From Notospermus geniculatus (Eukaryota; Nemertea; Pilidiophora; Heteronemertea; Lineidae), in assembly GCA_002633025.1 (NCBI GenBank), contig NMRB01000288.1:209744-273743 (forward strand): 64,000 nt of DNA, given 5' to 3'. This document shows, piece by piece, positions 9,791 through 21,027 of the stretch. The notes under the pieces are model-generated. The model saw nothing but the letters and a program-made list of their open reading frames with translations, had not been told where the DNA came from and searched no databases. Each line of letters opens with the position of its first letter. Position 1 is the first letter of the stretch. Both the position numbers and the translations under genes were made by a program.

Positions 9791-10824
9791 TTACCTTACA
9801 ACTGCGGTTTTGGTGTATGTGTATTGTCATGTGGAAGGTGATGTACACGCGCATCACGGGAAAATGTGTGTACATTTTCTACAGGACTTTGTTCCGAAAA
9901 CATTTTTTATAGGCCCCGTGGCGGAATTTTCATCGGAAAAAAACTCAGACCCGATATCGACAACCTTTCATTGCATCATGCAGGTTTGGTAAAATCCTTC
10001 AATCCTCCCCAGAAAAGTTGGCTTATTTAATTTTAGGCCAAGAATAAACTGAAAAAGAGCCTTGGAAATGTTGGACAGTTCAGTCTGATCGACACAAGCG
10101 CCCCACAGCGGATAAATCGTGCAGGCTACTATTTAACACGGAATCTGTCTGCAGTTTTGACAAGTGGTGACCCGAAGCTGAGCTTCCATTAACAGACTAG
10201 CGTGTCTGAGTTACCAACCATACGTCAACGATTTGATAACGGGGACGAAGAAAAAAACTTCTTTACAAAATTCAGAGCTCCAAAACAATTTACCGACGTT
10301 GTAAGAACTAATTCTCCAGAACAAAATCCATCAACTCACATCGTCTCGTCTTTTTTTATTACAGCCTGCATCAGACGTTGCAACAAATCAATGCCTCGTG
10401 CAACAAAATGAACCTGATGTAACAATTTCCTTTTTCAGTTCTGAGACTGCTAAGTTCACAGCGGATTTTAGAAAAAGAGCCTAATCAGTGGGTTATAATC
10501 GAAATGTTGGAACATCGAAAACCATAAGCAGTTCTTAGTTTTAATAATTGTTTCTTCACTTTGTGTTACATCGGCATCGGGAAATTATTTTGCATCATTC
10601 ATGGATCGTCATTCCTTTGCATGACAGAAGCGTTTGTACTTTTCTTATCAGAAACCGCAAGCACGTGGGAAGGAATATGACATGAAAGAAACAGCTTCTG
10701 CTTTTGCTTTATGATTGTTGCTATGATTGCCATATAAACCTTAGGCTGCCAGAATGGCGCAGTGTAAACAGCGACGCCTGCACCGCTGATGTTCCAGGTG
10801 CAATCACACAATAGCCATGACGCA
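9791..10824. other. No feature recognised
   Basis: No convincing coding exon, inverted terminus or array in this kilobase. The short ORFs at 10202-10411 (plus) and 10599-10811 (minus) have no recognisable motif. Confidence 0.5.
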
Positions 10825-11215
10825 AGTTCAAGCTTGAAAACTGAAGTTCGGGTTCAACAAGCTTGAAGATTGAAGTTTGGGGTTAAAGATTGAAGACTGA
10901 TAAGTCTGGGGGTTTTCTAGAGTCTGTCTTTTCTAGAGTTTGTCTTTTCTAGATTGAAAAAAACCCCGGTTGGGGTCGAAAATTCGTGAATTCTGGAGAT
11001 TGACTTCTTGCTTATTATCATTTTGTGTGTCAATTTTGTGCTATTCTGTATCTGGGGGTTCAAGCTTGAAGATTGAAGACTATAGGCTTCAGGGTTTAAG
11101 ATTGAAGATTGGGGATTCCCCGGGGGGATTCAAGCTTGAAGATTGAACATGTGAAGTATAGGGGTTCCAGCTTGAAGACTAGGCTTCAAGGTTTTAATTA
11201 GGAGATTGAATGAGA
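10825..11215. repeat. Degenerate array around AAGCTTGAAGATTGAAG
   Basis: The word GCTTGAAGATTGAAG and variants recur many times (10860, 10890, 11062, 11085, 11100, 11132, 11170), interrupted by the hammerhead-like element at 10915-11050. CAAGCTTG palindromes are frequent. Non-coding. Confidence 0.65.
10905..11060 (+). mobile_element. Hammerhead-motif retroelement, copy 1
   Basis: The element proper is 10915-11050, flanked by the 10-bp direct repeat TCTGGGGGTT (10905-10914, 11051-11060). It contains the ACCCCGGTTGGGGT hairpin, GAAA, a 5-bp AATTC/GAATT stem, then the family tail TGACTTCTTG..ATCATTTTGTGTGTCAAT..TTGTGC. The CTGANGA box is degraded to TTGAAAA. Upstream are three copies of a ~19-bp TCTTTTCTAGAG word. 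Confidence 0.75.
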
Positions 11216-11853
11216 CTTCTGGACTTCGTACTACGGCGCTTCTTTCTTGAAATAGAACAGGCCAAGAGCTGGCAGACAGTGCAAATACTACAAAATATTA
11301 GTATGAAGGTACAGATACCTGCTTTTGGCACTGGGATGTAGCTCCCCAACATTATCATATAGAAAGCGTCAGCGTCAGGACTTTGATTCGAATCAACTAA
11401 CAGCCTGCTAATGTGGTCAGCAATGCCGACCATCACAGGAGAAGCTGGACCCCGGCAATGCCGGACCTCTGCGACCTTACAAGTGAACGCAGCGATTTTG
11501 ATTTATGGGCAAAGGACTCCGAAGCAAGAGAGCAGTAACCGCTGTAGTGGAAACGATTCCTTGGATTCAACTCACGAAATAGCGTGATACTCCCGACACG
11601 ACAGAGCACTTTGCCTCGTAACAACACTCGTTCAATGACCGATGTTACCTGTGGCCTTGATGGCCAGCAAACGTTGATGAGACGAGATGAGAGACGGGGA
11701 AACACGCAGTGATTTGATGGGAGAAGTCTTCAATTGGAAAGGACACACACGCAATGAATATTGACGACTTGTCTTTTACGAGAGGCCATCAAAGTGTCGA
11801 GATATACGCGAGCTGCTTCGCCTATTTTCACACTAAAAGGTTGAAAGAAAATC

Positions 11854-11899
11854 TGATAGCGTAGTGGTTATCACGTCCGCTTAGAAAGCGGCAGATCCC
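11854..11899 (+). other. tRNA-like SINE head, cut at the T arm
   Basis: GATAGCGTAGTGGTTATCAC reads as a D arm with A box, then CCGC-TTAGAAA-GCGG forms an anticodon arm with a 7-base loop (anticodon-like AGA), then CAGATCCC. Where the T arm (GGTTCGA...) should follow, an inverted-repeat element beginning GGTGTGG starts at 11900. The D arm looks tRNA-Val-like. It is not a functional tRNA gene. Confidence 0.7.
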
Positions 11900-12270
11900 G
11901 GTGTGGTAGGAACCTAGGTCCTCAGAAGTTTATAGTCCGAATTTATTATTCAATAAGGGATGAGTATGAAATAGAAACGGGTTTCTAAGGTGAAAGTCAT
12001 CGCGTCCTTCTACCAGATTCGAACCCACGGACCCTCGCATAAGGTATCAATCGCCAGCAATAAGGGGCAGCACGCCTTAACCACTAGGCCAAATCCCCAT
12101 CTTCAAAAATGATGGTTCAATGGCCCATGTTAAACGAGGTGTCCATCAGTACCCTGCGAATAGCCCAAACAATCTCTGAACAGAAACAGTTTTATGTTAT
12201 GCGAGGGATGAGGATAATGATTACAGAGACCATGACCATTCGAATATAACCTTACAACAGCTTTCACACA
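11900..12270. mobile_element. GGTGTGA-family MITE inserted at a tRNA T arm
   Basis: Starts GGTGTGGTAGGAACC and ends near 12269 with TTTCACAC. Its right part (GACCATGACCATTCGA, TATAACCTTACAACAG) matches in reverse the element at 25132-25307. A minus-strand SINE (12010-12100) sits inside and explains the extra length relative to the 176-bp copy. Confidence 0.65.
12010..12100 (-). mobile_element. tRNA-derived SINE head
   Basis: On the minus strand: GGGGATTTGGCCTAGTGGTT (A box TGGCCTAGTGGTTAAGG at 12075-12091) and GGGTTCGAATC (B box at 12016-12026). Spacing between boxes is close to that of a tRNA, but the acceptor stem does not pair, so this is a SINE promoter region or tRNA pseudogene and not a gene. 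Confidence 0.7.
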
Positions 12271-12452
12271 GATGTACATGTACATGCAAGTGTTTCCCCT
12301 TATTGTTTTGAAAATGCTGGCAGATAGAGCGACACGTTTCTGTTTGTGTCCCCTATTGTTACATCGGGTGCGAATCTACTTGGGCCATATAGGATTAGTC
12401 ATCTTCAAATCCGCTGCATGGGACAGTAGGCCATGATGCCTTGTACCTTGTG

Positions 12453-12783
12453 CCTTTGTAAGGTTTCCAAAATAAAGCACAAAGATCGACACATAAAATG
12501 ATATAACACAAAAGTCGTCTCTGAATTTTGCAAATTAGTGAGGTTTCGCTAGCGCTCGGTTAGGCCCTACGACGACGTTTATCTATTGTGTGGGTACACC
12601 CAAACAATAGATAAACGTCGTCGTAGGGCCTAACCGGGCGCTTGCGAAACCTCCCTATTTTCGACCCCAATCGCGGTCTTCCTCAGGCACTTTCTAGAAG
12701 ATCCCAGACGTGAATGAGCTGGATCCTAAAGGTATAGAAGTTATACATCTACATTTACTCTACTTTACTTGCCCTTTGTAAGG
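12453..12783 (-). mobile_element. Hammerhead-motif retroelement, copy 2
   Basis: The element proper is 12464-12772, flanked by the 11-bp direct repeat CCTTTGTAAGG (12453-12463, 12773-12783). On the minus strand it has CTGAGGA, a GACC..GGTC hairpin, GAAA, then a stem III interrupted by a fold-back MITE (12536-12657), and the tail ending TTTGTGCTTTATTTTGGAAA. Removing the MITE restores AATTTGCAAAATT, the expected stem. The long direct repeats are typical of target-primed retrotransposition. Confidence 0.82.
12536..12657. mobile_element. Fold-back MITE, TAGGGAGGTT family, nested
   Basis: Arms of ~50 bp (GAGGTTTCGCTAGCGC left; GCGCTTGCGAAACCTCCCTA right) around a short GTGTGGGTACACC loop; TA at each end. 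It landed inside the hammerhead-like motif of copy 2. One of three clear members of the TAGGGAGG family. Confidence 0.88.
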
Positions 12784-12880
12784 GCAAATAAAAGACCGCC
12801 ATCCAAGTGGAGAACATGAGTAGCTCAAGATGAGCTCTTCGCCGTGGCCGATATCCTGCTTTGGCTTCAGCCCTGATAAA

Positions 12881-13435
12881 AATATCCAATACATTGTACA
12901 ATACAACGTTGAACGTGAATGTTATGTGAGCCAGGCTTTTGGTTGGTAGACTACAAATTTGTTGATATTTGACACGAGGCTTTCATATAACGTTTTTCAT
13001 AGCAACGCAGTGTCAAAGGTTCTTCAAATTGTTAGCCAAGTCTCACTGGGAACTTTTCCTTGGAAGTCAAGGAGCAGCTACCTCATTCAACGCTCACTCG
13101 ATCCTTTCAGGCGAGATGTGTGTTCCGTAAATGCGACAAGGCGGAGAAAAATCAGTTTCCGGAGCCACATTTGGCAACATTTCCAACTCCTGAAGCCCCC
13201 TTTCTCGCGTCTTGACATCACGAAGTCGACAGTTTTACCGTCAGGGGAACTAGAACGACCAATTTCAAACACTAGACTTCCTTATAAAGTGGCTGGCTCC
13301 GATTTAAACGCGACAATTTTAGCAAATACCACGCCAAACATGTCAATTTCAGGACTTCCCCTCAGCTAATTGCCAATTTCTCCACCTGTTTGTGACAGAG
13401 ATTTCTAAAGAATCGGTTCAGAAAATTCTCAAACA
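12881..13435. other. No feature recognised
   Basis: A 136-codon open frame (12959-13369) exists but has no motif, and a long open frame lies on the opposite strand too. No splice or homology signal supports an exon. Confidence 0.45.
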
Positions 13436-13436
13436 A

Positions 13437-13595
13437 TAGGGAGGTTGAGATCAGCGACTTATCACGTTTCCTTATACGTATACTAGTACGGATCAAAATG
13501 TACACAAAATTTGTCCTCGTTGTACAGAATTCTATCCGTATACGTATATAAGGATCCGTCATGTCCGTGATAAGTCGCTGATCTCAACCTCCCTA
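13437..13595. mobile_element. Fold-back MITE, TAGGGAGGTTGAG subfamily
   Basis: TAGGGAGGTTGAGATCAGCG at the left and its inverted copy at the right, arms ~70 bp with internal TATACGTATA words; TA flanks. A partial copy of the left arm is at 30069-30095. It is inserted in a degenerate GGACACCTCT repeat. Confidence 0.88.
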
Positions 13596-13649
13596 TTATA
13601 CTCTGGAACCTCCCTTAGCGGACACCTCTGCCAGGAGGACACCTTCTGG

Positions 13650-14075
13650 GTGTGTTTCAAAATTGGTCACCCAAGAAAATGGGACAAAATTTAACTTTGA
13701 AATGACCACAAAGATTTTTGCCATTGATTTTCCAAAAATCAAATGTAGTATTTGATAATATAGACCATTAACTATTAGTTTCTCCATCTGGAATGCACAG
13801 TGTACACTCATTTGAAGGAGGGTATCAAAAAATATTGAGCTTTACCCTTACCAGCAAAATCTATCGTTCCGTCCAACACCAAAACTACTTTCTGCTGTCA
13901 GACTTTAAAGGGTTAATAGATCAGTTAGTTTGCAGTGCCATAATTTAGAGCTCCATGATACCTAGATCTGACATGAATATTGTAGAGTTTCAGGAAACAG
14001 CCTCAGCAGTAGACAAAAGAATGGTGAAAATATTCTGGTGTCGGACGGAACACTTTTTGAAACACACTCTATACT
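13650..14075. mobile_element. TIR element with GTGTGTTTCAAAA ends
   Basis: GTGTGTTTCAAAA at 13650-13662 and its exact inverse at 14063-14075. Inside, TTCCGTCCAACACC (13867) and an inverted TTCCGTCCGACACC near the right end form a second, subterminal inverted pair. It sits between GGACACCTCT-type repeats on both sides. No transposase. Confidence 0.55.
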
Positions 14076-14550
14076 ATACTAGTCACTTATATTCATTTTG
14101 ACCTCTATAATCAGGACACCTCTCAATTCAGTACAGTATCTGACAGTCCTGAAAATTTCTCCTTAAACAGAGAGGCTCAATATAGTTCTGTTAGAAATTT
14201 TAAAATTGATTCCGCTCATTATTTCATTCTGAATTGAGAAAACCTGAAAATAGAAAAGATTTTTTTCCCGATCGAAACAATTTCCTCTCTTCCAACTTGA
14301 TAGATAATTTTATTCAAGTGACTGTAAGATTATCTGTAAAACCCTTGAGGCAATTCAGTTCGCATTTTTCATATTTGTTAACGAGCGCTTTACAAATCTC
14401 AAAAGTCGTGTTCGAAAATGATTCAGATGGAACGGGAAACAATCGTACGAAAATAATGAGCGAATTAGACTCTGAAAGGTAACAGCCCTGCATTCGCATT
14501 CTGCATAATGCATCGTGTATTAATCGCTAACCTCTTCCTACACTCTGCAG
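14076..14550. other. No feature recognised
   Basis: AT-rich; GGACACCTCTCAATTCAG-like low-complexity repeat at 14115, otherwise nothing supportable. Confidence 0.45.
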
Positions 14551-14923
14551 CAACCCACCAGATTCCGTGTTCAACGCTTTGGGATTTTCTCGTGCGACCA
14601 ATCAGAAGCCTCGGTTCTCATGCGGTAATTTATTCGATACGAGTGCGCCGTTCAACTTCGTAGCGGACAACATTGGCCTGCTGGCACATAATTGACTTCC
14701 CACTGCCAGTCCTACAACAGAATAACAAATAGTCTCCATCGAATATTGCCTTCGCGGCTTCTTTTTGAGTACTTGTAAGTCCTTGCACGGAAACTTTGCA
14801 TTCGAATAAAGTTTCATCGAGCCCGCCATCTTGTCATCATACCCGAGCTGCCGATGAAAGCTCTGCCGTGATTGGTTGCTATTTCTGGGGACGGGGGAAA
14901 TCCTTGAACACGGAATGTGGTTT
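14551..14923. mobile_element. TIR element, CCACATTCCGTGTTCAA ends
   Basis: CCACCAGATTCCGTGTTCAA at the left and the inverse at 14901-14923. Just inside each end is CCAATCA / TGATTGG, and the interior contains overlapping short ORFs only. Read as a ~373-bp non-autonomous transposon. Confidence 0.65.
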
Positions 14924-15321
14924 GCTTGCGTGAAGGTCAAGGGAGGAGAAGCCGAGTCTTGACCTGAACTCAGTGAAGATGTGCATTCGAAAATGGCATG
15001 TGCATGAAAATGGAAAAAAAACGTCAGTAGTGAGGTTCTGCAAGCTTACGTTTTACATTTACGATTACAGTTAGAAAACGTGATGACGTCGGCTCTGCGT
15101 TTTTACGTGCAAATCGCTTTTTACACGTAAGAAACTTACGATTTAATCAAAGCCAAATATTTCATTTTTGTATTCGAAGAATTCGCCTGCAATTTAAGAC
15201 ATTCATAAATGGGTATATTTCGCAGTTGCAGTAAAAATGACAAGAAGAATGCTTGGCACATCTGCCCTGCCCTGCCAACCTGATGAAAGGCACTGAATAT
15301 TCCACAGCTGATCAACCCCGA

Positions 15322-15692
15322 CAATGGGGAACCCGCACGACTGCAGATGGCGCAGTCAGTATAAGACCCGAATGACGTACTGACGTCACTTTTTTCGCTG
15401 TTGACGTCACGTCGTCAAAGCATGTGTACATTTTTCTACACAATTTTCCGTGGAAAATTCCCCAAAAGACGTTGTCAGTATTGGCATCCTGTGGCATTTC
15501 TGAGGTAACAAAGCAGTGATATATGGAGAACTTTGAACATGTAACAGGGCAGTGTAATTTAATCAAAATTGAACCAAAGAGAGTGGTTTATTTTGGGGCA
15601 AAAAGTAAATGGAAATACTGTTAGAAAATAGGACTTCCGGGTCTTACACTGACAGCGCCACGTCGTGGCGTAGTTCTGCGGGTTCCTCATTG
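15322..15692. mobile_element. TIR element, ~45-bp ends
   Basis: CAATGGGGAACCCGCACGAC at the left, inverse at the right (GCGGGTTCCTCATTG), with arms extending through GGCGC..CAGT.TAAGACCCG. The interior is AT-rich with TGACGTCA words. No ORF of interest. Confidence 0.8.
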
Positions 15693-16047
15693 TGCAGTTT
15701 TTGACTTTTTAGCAATATTTCTAACACTGTAAACGCTTCCCCAATATTCCAATAGACAATTACGAACACTTTTTATAAGAACGCATTCCGTATAGGATCA
15801 GCCCAAATTGCGAAAAATTATTTGATGGCTTTTGAGTACTCTAGAAATGGCGGCAGGCGGTTGGAACGAAAAACGGAAATTAAACGAAACGAAATTTATT
15901 GTTTTTCTCTTTAATGGAGTCGTGTCGACGATGCAACTCCAAGCTCTTGTCGAAAAAAAAATCGAAATTTATGACTTGTAGGAGTATGTCAAGGGTGGAT
16001 TCGTTTAATAACTGCGACAATCCTCTTGAGTTAAAGGCACATGTGAT
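15693..16047. other. No feature recognised
   Basis: Nothing supportable in either strand. Confidence 0.45.
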
Positions 16048-16360
16048 TTAAAGGTGCTCTAGTTCGAATTGTAAACATTACGGTTTGTTTATTTACATGG
16101 TTGATTTTAGTAGTTTTTTTACCTCGGACAGGTGGCAGCACCGTATATACATGTACCAAAACATTAATGTTATCTATTTTTATATCTATCCTGATAAATA
16201 TATTCTTGTAACTGAAATATATTTATGATTTTACGCTCAAAAACAAACAAAAAGTTGTGAAAGGCGAGATTTAATTCGATTTTATCTGATTTGTTAGTAC
16301 CAGAAGTTGACAATAGGTGGCACACCGTAATGTTTACAATTCGAACTAGAGCACCTTTAA
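16048..16360. mobile_element. TTAA-flanked MITE, 36-bp perfect TIR
   Basis: TTAAAGGTGCTCTAGTTCGA and onward, 16048-16083, exactly inverted at 16325-16360. TTAA at both outer edges. The interior is AT-rich with no ORF. Perfect arms imply a fairly recent insertion. Confidence 0.9.
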
Positions 16361-16382
16361 GACAGATTCTAATGGTGCATTC

Positions 16383-17780
16383 ATCGGAAACTCTTTTTGA
16401 CTTAATTAAACAAATTACAATGACGACAATAGGTCTTTATTCCCAATTCTAACAGTGTCATATTACTGCCTTGCATTTCACCCTCAAGAATTAAATTTCA
16501 ACTCGGTTTATCAGAGGTTTAGGTGCACAACATTCGGTATCCATTTTGAGCTAATTGAGGTCAACTCTTTTTGACTTAATTAAACAATGCGACATTAGGT
16601 CTTTATTCCCAATTCTTACAGTGTCATGTTACTGCCTTGTATTTCACCCCAAGAATTAAATTTCAAGTCGGTTTATCAGTGTTTTAGGTGCACAACATTC
16701 GGTATCCATTTTGAGCCAACTGAGGTCAATTTTTTATAGCTGCTGACGAGTATTGTCTCAAAAAAGAGTTATTACAAGGAACAATAATGACGCATTGTAA
16801 AACACCACTGCCACTTTTACCATTCACAACGAAAGAAACATAGCTAAAAAAGTTGCGTCACTGAAAACGAAAGAATGTTTTCGTCATTGGCAACGAAAAA
16901 AGTTCGCAACTAAAAAACGTTGCGTCATTGGCAACGAAAGAAACTTTTCGTCATTGCAACCAAAAAGTTGTGTCATTGGCAAATGAAAAACAGTTGCGTC
17001 ATTTGGCAAATGAAAAACATTGCGTCATTGGCAACGAAAGAAACTTTTCGTCATTGGTAACAAAAAAGTTGTGTCATTGGCAACTTAATTAAACAATGCG
17101 ACATTAGGTCTTTATTCCCAATTCTTACAGTGTCATGTTACTGCCTTGTATTTCACCCCAAGAATTAAATTTCAACTCGGTTTATCAGTGTTTTAGGTGC
17201 ACAACATTCGGTATCCATTTTGAGCCAACTGAGGTCAATTTTTTATAGCTGCTGACGAGTATTGTCTCAAAAAAGAGTTATTACAAGGAGCAACTATGAC
17301 GCATTGTAAAACACCACTGCCACTTTTACCATTCACAACGAAAGAAGCATAGCTAAAAAAGTTGCGTCACTGAAAACGAAAGAATGTTTTCGTCATTGGC
17401 AACGAAAAAAGTTCGCAACTAAAAAACGTTGCGTCATTGGCAACGAAAGAAACTTTTCGTCATTGCAACCAAAAAGTTGTGTCATTGGGGCAAATGAAAA
17501 ACAGTTGCGTCATTTGGCAAATGAAAAACATTGCGTCATTGGCAACGAAAGAAACTTTTCGTCATTGGTAACAAAAAAGTTGTGTCATTGGCAAATGAAA
17601 AACGTTACGTCATTGGCAAATGAAAAACGTTGCATCATTGGCAACGAAAGAAACGTTTCGTCATTGGCAACAAAAACGTTGTGTCATTGGCAAATTAAAA
17701 ACGTTGCGTCTTTGGCAATGAAAGAAATTTTTCGTCATTGACAACGAAGAAGAAATTTCGTCCTTGGCAACCCCAAAAAA
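16383..17780. repeat. 509-bp tandem duplication plus ATTGGCAA short repeat
   Basis: The block starting TTAATTAAACAATGCGACAT at ~16578 recurs nearly identically 509 bp later; a third, partial and more diverged copy precedes it at 16390-16560. Each block ends in a short-period array with GTCATTGGCAACGAAAGAA and GTCATTGGCAAATGAAAAA, longest in the last block (to ~17770). The open frame at 17463-17741 comes from this array and is not a gene. Confidence 0.9.
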
Positions 17781-18570
17781 TTGAATCTCATATTTATCCA
17801 CTGATAAGCGGGATAGTTTTTTGAACTTTTTTCGTGCGTAGGTGAGGTAAATTACATCACATGAATGGAATACGAATTTCATGCATATTCTGAGGTGTTG
17901 CGCATGCAAGATTTTAAAAATCATTCGACAAGTAAAAAAATATGTTGCATCGTGCTTTTAGTCAATATTCATTCATGAAAAAAAAGATCGCAATCCTTAG
18001 TGTAATTACCCGCAGGTAAAATCCGCATCTTGTCGTAGTAGAGTAAACAAGGCAAATTGATTGGTGCAAGGTTATCCCCATTTCGATAAAGAAACAGGTA
18101 CGATTTTTTTCTTTGTAGCGTTGGTTTACGATGTGGATCGATTCCTCGAAGCCCGGACTTTGATCCATCCTCCAATAAAGACCCACTTATAGGGAAATGA
18201 ACCGGTCGTACAATTTCATCAGACATGAAATGGCACTATACACCATTAGATATTGGGGTACTGTTACCAAATCCATAACTTTGATTTTCTTTTCTGTATG
18301 TTCTCAAGGTTTTTAATAGGAGTATCGGATATGCGGTGTAATAACGCTTGTCAAATGAAATTTTAAACTGTATTTGGGTTTGAGAAATCTTCAAGGGCAC
18401 CTCCATTGATTTTCAAGTTGGTTCCCGATCCCACCGTTAGGATTGTACACCGGGATCGGTATGGGGCCCAGCACCTCCCGTCGGCAAACTAAGAGAGGAC
18501 AAGGCCTCCTCGCTGCATGCGACTGGTCGATGATGGCAAGGATGTTCACCTTTTGGGGACACATACATTG
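17781..18570. other. No feature recognised
   Basis: Unique-looking sequence. Overlapping minus-strand open frames at 17962-18226 have no motif. Confidence 0.4.
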
Positions 18571-18579
18571 TAGATATAC

Positions 18580-18607
18580 TCTTGGAGGAATTATAATTCC
18601 TCCAAGA
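18580..18607. repeat. 28-bp perfect palindrome
   Basis: TCTTGGAGGAATTA followed directly by its exact inverse, with no loop. It lies at the left edge of the ~160-bp array and appears only in the first unit, so it may be a tiny fold-back insertion. Confidence 0.85.
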
Positions 18608-19190
18608 TATACTGTACATTCCCTTACTGAAGGTCAGTTTAGTAAATGGGAGAGCTGGCGCCCGTAATAACGATTTCTAGAGTGTTGCCATCTATCTCAG
18701 TGTTCATACAGAAGACAGCCATAGATCATGATTTTTTTCAATCGGGGAACACAGAGAAACCTGTGTAGGTATACTGTACATTCCTTTACTGAAGGTCAGT
18801 TTAGTAAATGGGAGTGCTTGCACCCCGTAGTAACGATTTCTAGTGTTGTCCATATCTTTGTTTTGCCATAGAAAAGACAGCTAGAGATCATGATTTTTGC
18901 AATCGGGGAACACAGAGAAATCTGTGTACGTATACTGTAGATTCTTTTACCTACGGTCAATTTAGTAAATGTGAACGCTGGCGCCCCGGTGTAACGATTT
19001 CTAGTGTTGCCCACATCTTAGTATTTCCATACAAAATACAGAGAGACCGTGACCCTTTTCATTGGGGAACACAAAGAAATCTGTGTACGTATACTGTAGA
19101 TTCATTTACTGAAGGTCAATTTAGTAAATGTGAGCTGGCACCCCGGTGTAACGATTTCTAGTGTTGCCAATATCTCTGTGTTTCCATGAT
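18600..19190. repeat. ~160-bp tandem array, about four units
   Basis: GATTTCTAG.GTTGCC recurs at about 18672, 18835, 18997 and 19151; each unit also carries TATACTGTA.ATTC.TTTAC, TTAGTAAATG and ATCGGGGAACACAGAGAAA. Units differ by roughly 10-20 percent. Confidence 0.85.
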
Positions 19191-19445
19191 TACATCTTTA
19201 TCGGGTGCACATCGCGATGAGGACGGCATAGTCGCCATCTCCGTTGCATGAAAGATGAGCCCTAGACACAACCTTATCTCAATGCAGGAGGAAACCAGCG
19301 CAGCCGGAGAAAACTCTACGTGATCAAAGAGAGTCGCTGTGATATGGATACGATTACATGTTTATCGGTACACATCACGACGAGCACGGCAAAGTCGCCA
19401 TCTCTTTCCATGAAAGAAGAGTCCCTTATCTCAAAGCAATACTGC
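19181..19445. repeat. Diverged ~160-bp direct duplication
   Basis: GATTACATCTTTATCGG..GCACATCGCGATGAGGACGGC and a second copy at 19344 (GATTACATGTTTATCGG) share GTCGCCATCTC and CATGAAAGA in order. The second copy is open across 19320-19535 but the first is not, so coding is unlikely. Confidence 0.6.
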
Positions 19446-19869
19446 GGAGGCTCAGGAAATCCGATTAGGGGAAGCACCGAGTGGTTGTTCTCGGCAGGTG
19501 AACTCCGCCCACAAGCCAAGGATCCCCGGCCATAGTGAGACAGCGATGGGACTCATTTTGTTTGTTGGTGCAGAAAAATTGATCGCTTTCGGCAAGTCAC
19601 TGATGGAAAATTCTTGTCACCATTAATCACGGTGTGCTGGCTGGTAAGCCGACTACAGCTCAGCTTTGACTTAATCATCATCCTTGGGCCTCTGTCATGA
19701 ATCAAGGAAATGTGCAAGGCCGGGATATTTCAACTGGATGCTGCAGTGGACTTTATACATGTCGTGTAAAGCTGGCAGCATATACTTGTACGTATGGACA
19801 ACATGCAAAAGCTCTATGACGCCAATTTATGCCACAGTTAGAATCACGAGGACAATTTTTTATGCCAAA
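19446..19869. other. No feature recognised
   Basis: Nothing beyond short spurious open frames. Confidence 0.4.
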
Positions 19870-20345
19870 GCACAGTAAAGAGCACCATGCCAAGTTATGC
19901 CACAGTAGCGAGCTCTTCGCCAAGTTAGGCCGCAGTAGAGAGCTCTACGCCAAGTTATACCACAGTTGAGAGCTCTACGCCAAGTTATGCCACAGTAGAG
20001 AGCTCTTCGCCAAGTTTAGGCCACAGTAGAGAGCTCTACACCACCATACCACAGTAGAGAGAACCATGACAAATTTATGCAAGTAGAGAGCTCTATGCCA
20101 GGTTATGCCACACTAGAAAGCACTATGCCAAGTTATGCCACAGTAAAGAGCACAACGCCAGTTTTTCCCACAGTAGAGAGCACCACGCCAAGTTGTACCA
20201 CAGTAGAGAGCTCTACGCCAAGTTATGCAACAGTAGAGAGCTCTAACGCAAGTTATGCCACATTAGAGAGCTCTACGCCAAGTTATGCCACTGTAAAGAG
20301 CACTAAGCAAATTTATGCCAAAGTAAGAGCACTACGCCAATGGCA
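19870..20345. repeat. 30-bp minisatellite, ~16 units
   Basis: The unit is approximately AGTTATGCCACAGTAGAGAG plus CTCTACGCCA. Units drift, with 29- to 31-bp indels in places. Because 30 is a multiple of three, part of the array (20077-20340) reads as a decapeptide repeat around ESSTPSYATV in one frame; this is most simply a by-product. Confidence 0.9.
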
Positions 20346-20681
20346 TGAGAGCATCACACCAAGATATGCAACAATAAAAATCACTATTAGAACAATATCG
20401 CCACATTACACACGGGACGCCATTTGCATCGCGGAAGATGCACGGTCGGGGCTCTGCGGACAGACCTCGGCTATCCACCTGTCGACCAAATCCTAATTGA
20501 TCGCATTTCATCCCGCGGTGTCCACATCGCGTATTCATGCAGCGACGAACTCATTTTGCCCTAATCATGGAATTAAGTATGAGAATTGCTACATATCCTG
20601 TTGGGATATTGTCGCATCAGGCACAATGCCCTCGTGAATTCTCCCGCTGCACCAAGGCCAAGTGCTTTATCTTTAACATGT
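20346..20681. other. No feature recognised
   Basis: Nothing supportable. Confidence 0.4.
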
Positions 20682-20902
20682 TTAAAGGGCCTTTAGAGGC
20701 AGCTTTTTAGTGCATATTGATATGATCACAAACACAGAATTGTGGCATGAGGATCCAACTTGGGCATCATTTTTGAAGTAAAATTTCGTCTATGTCAACA
20801 TTTGATTCATAATTCATGAGTTCATGGTTACTAGCGCCATCTGTTGCGTAGTGCAGGTACTGTTAGTAGCCTAATAGCGAGCTGCCTCTAGAGGCCCTTT
20901 AA
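20682..20902. mobile_element. TTAA-flanked MITE (TTAAAGGGCC)
   Basis: TTAAAGGGCCTTTAGAGGCA at the left; inverse ending GGCCCTTTAA at 20899-20902. The left end is related to 35048 (TTTAAGGGACCGTAGAGGC), which lacks a visible partner. Confidence 0.82.
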
Positions 20903-21027
20903 TGGCTGCTCCGCGTGAGAGTTTTCTAGCGCGAGTTGGCTCTCAATGGGCAATTCACCATTGTTTACCAAACCTACCGACTTATAACAATACTGCCCGT
21001 AGTACGCGCAATGAAATAGTCCGGGGG

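Larger units (their letters stand above)
12424..12880 (+). repeat. Dispersed repeat P, split by a hammerhead-motif element
   Basis: Two halves, 12424-12463 (CCATGATGCCTTGTACC, TTGTGCCTTTGTAAGG) and 12773-12880 (GGCAAATAAAAGACC, GCCATCCAAGTGG, AACATGAGTAGCT), match continuous copies at 30165-30330 and 59979-60110. The split is caused by the insertion at 12464-12772. It ends in CTGATAAAAATA-like sequence and might be a SINE or LINE 3' tail; its class is not certain. Confidence 0.7.

Noticed and set aside
12959-13369. 136-codon open frame
   Set aside because: No motif, and an overlapping frame on the other strand; no splice or start context supports an exon.
17463-17741. 92-codon repeat-rich open frame
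   Set aside because: It lies wholly within the ATTGGCAA short array; the peptide repeats simply mirror the DNA repeat.
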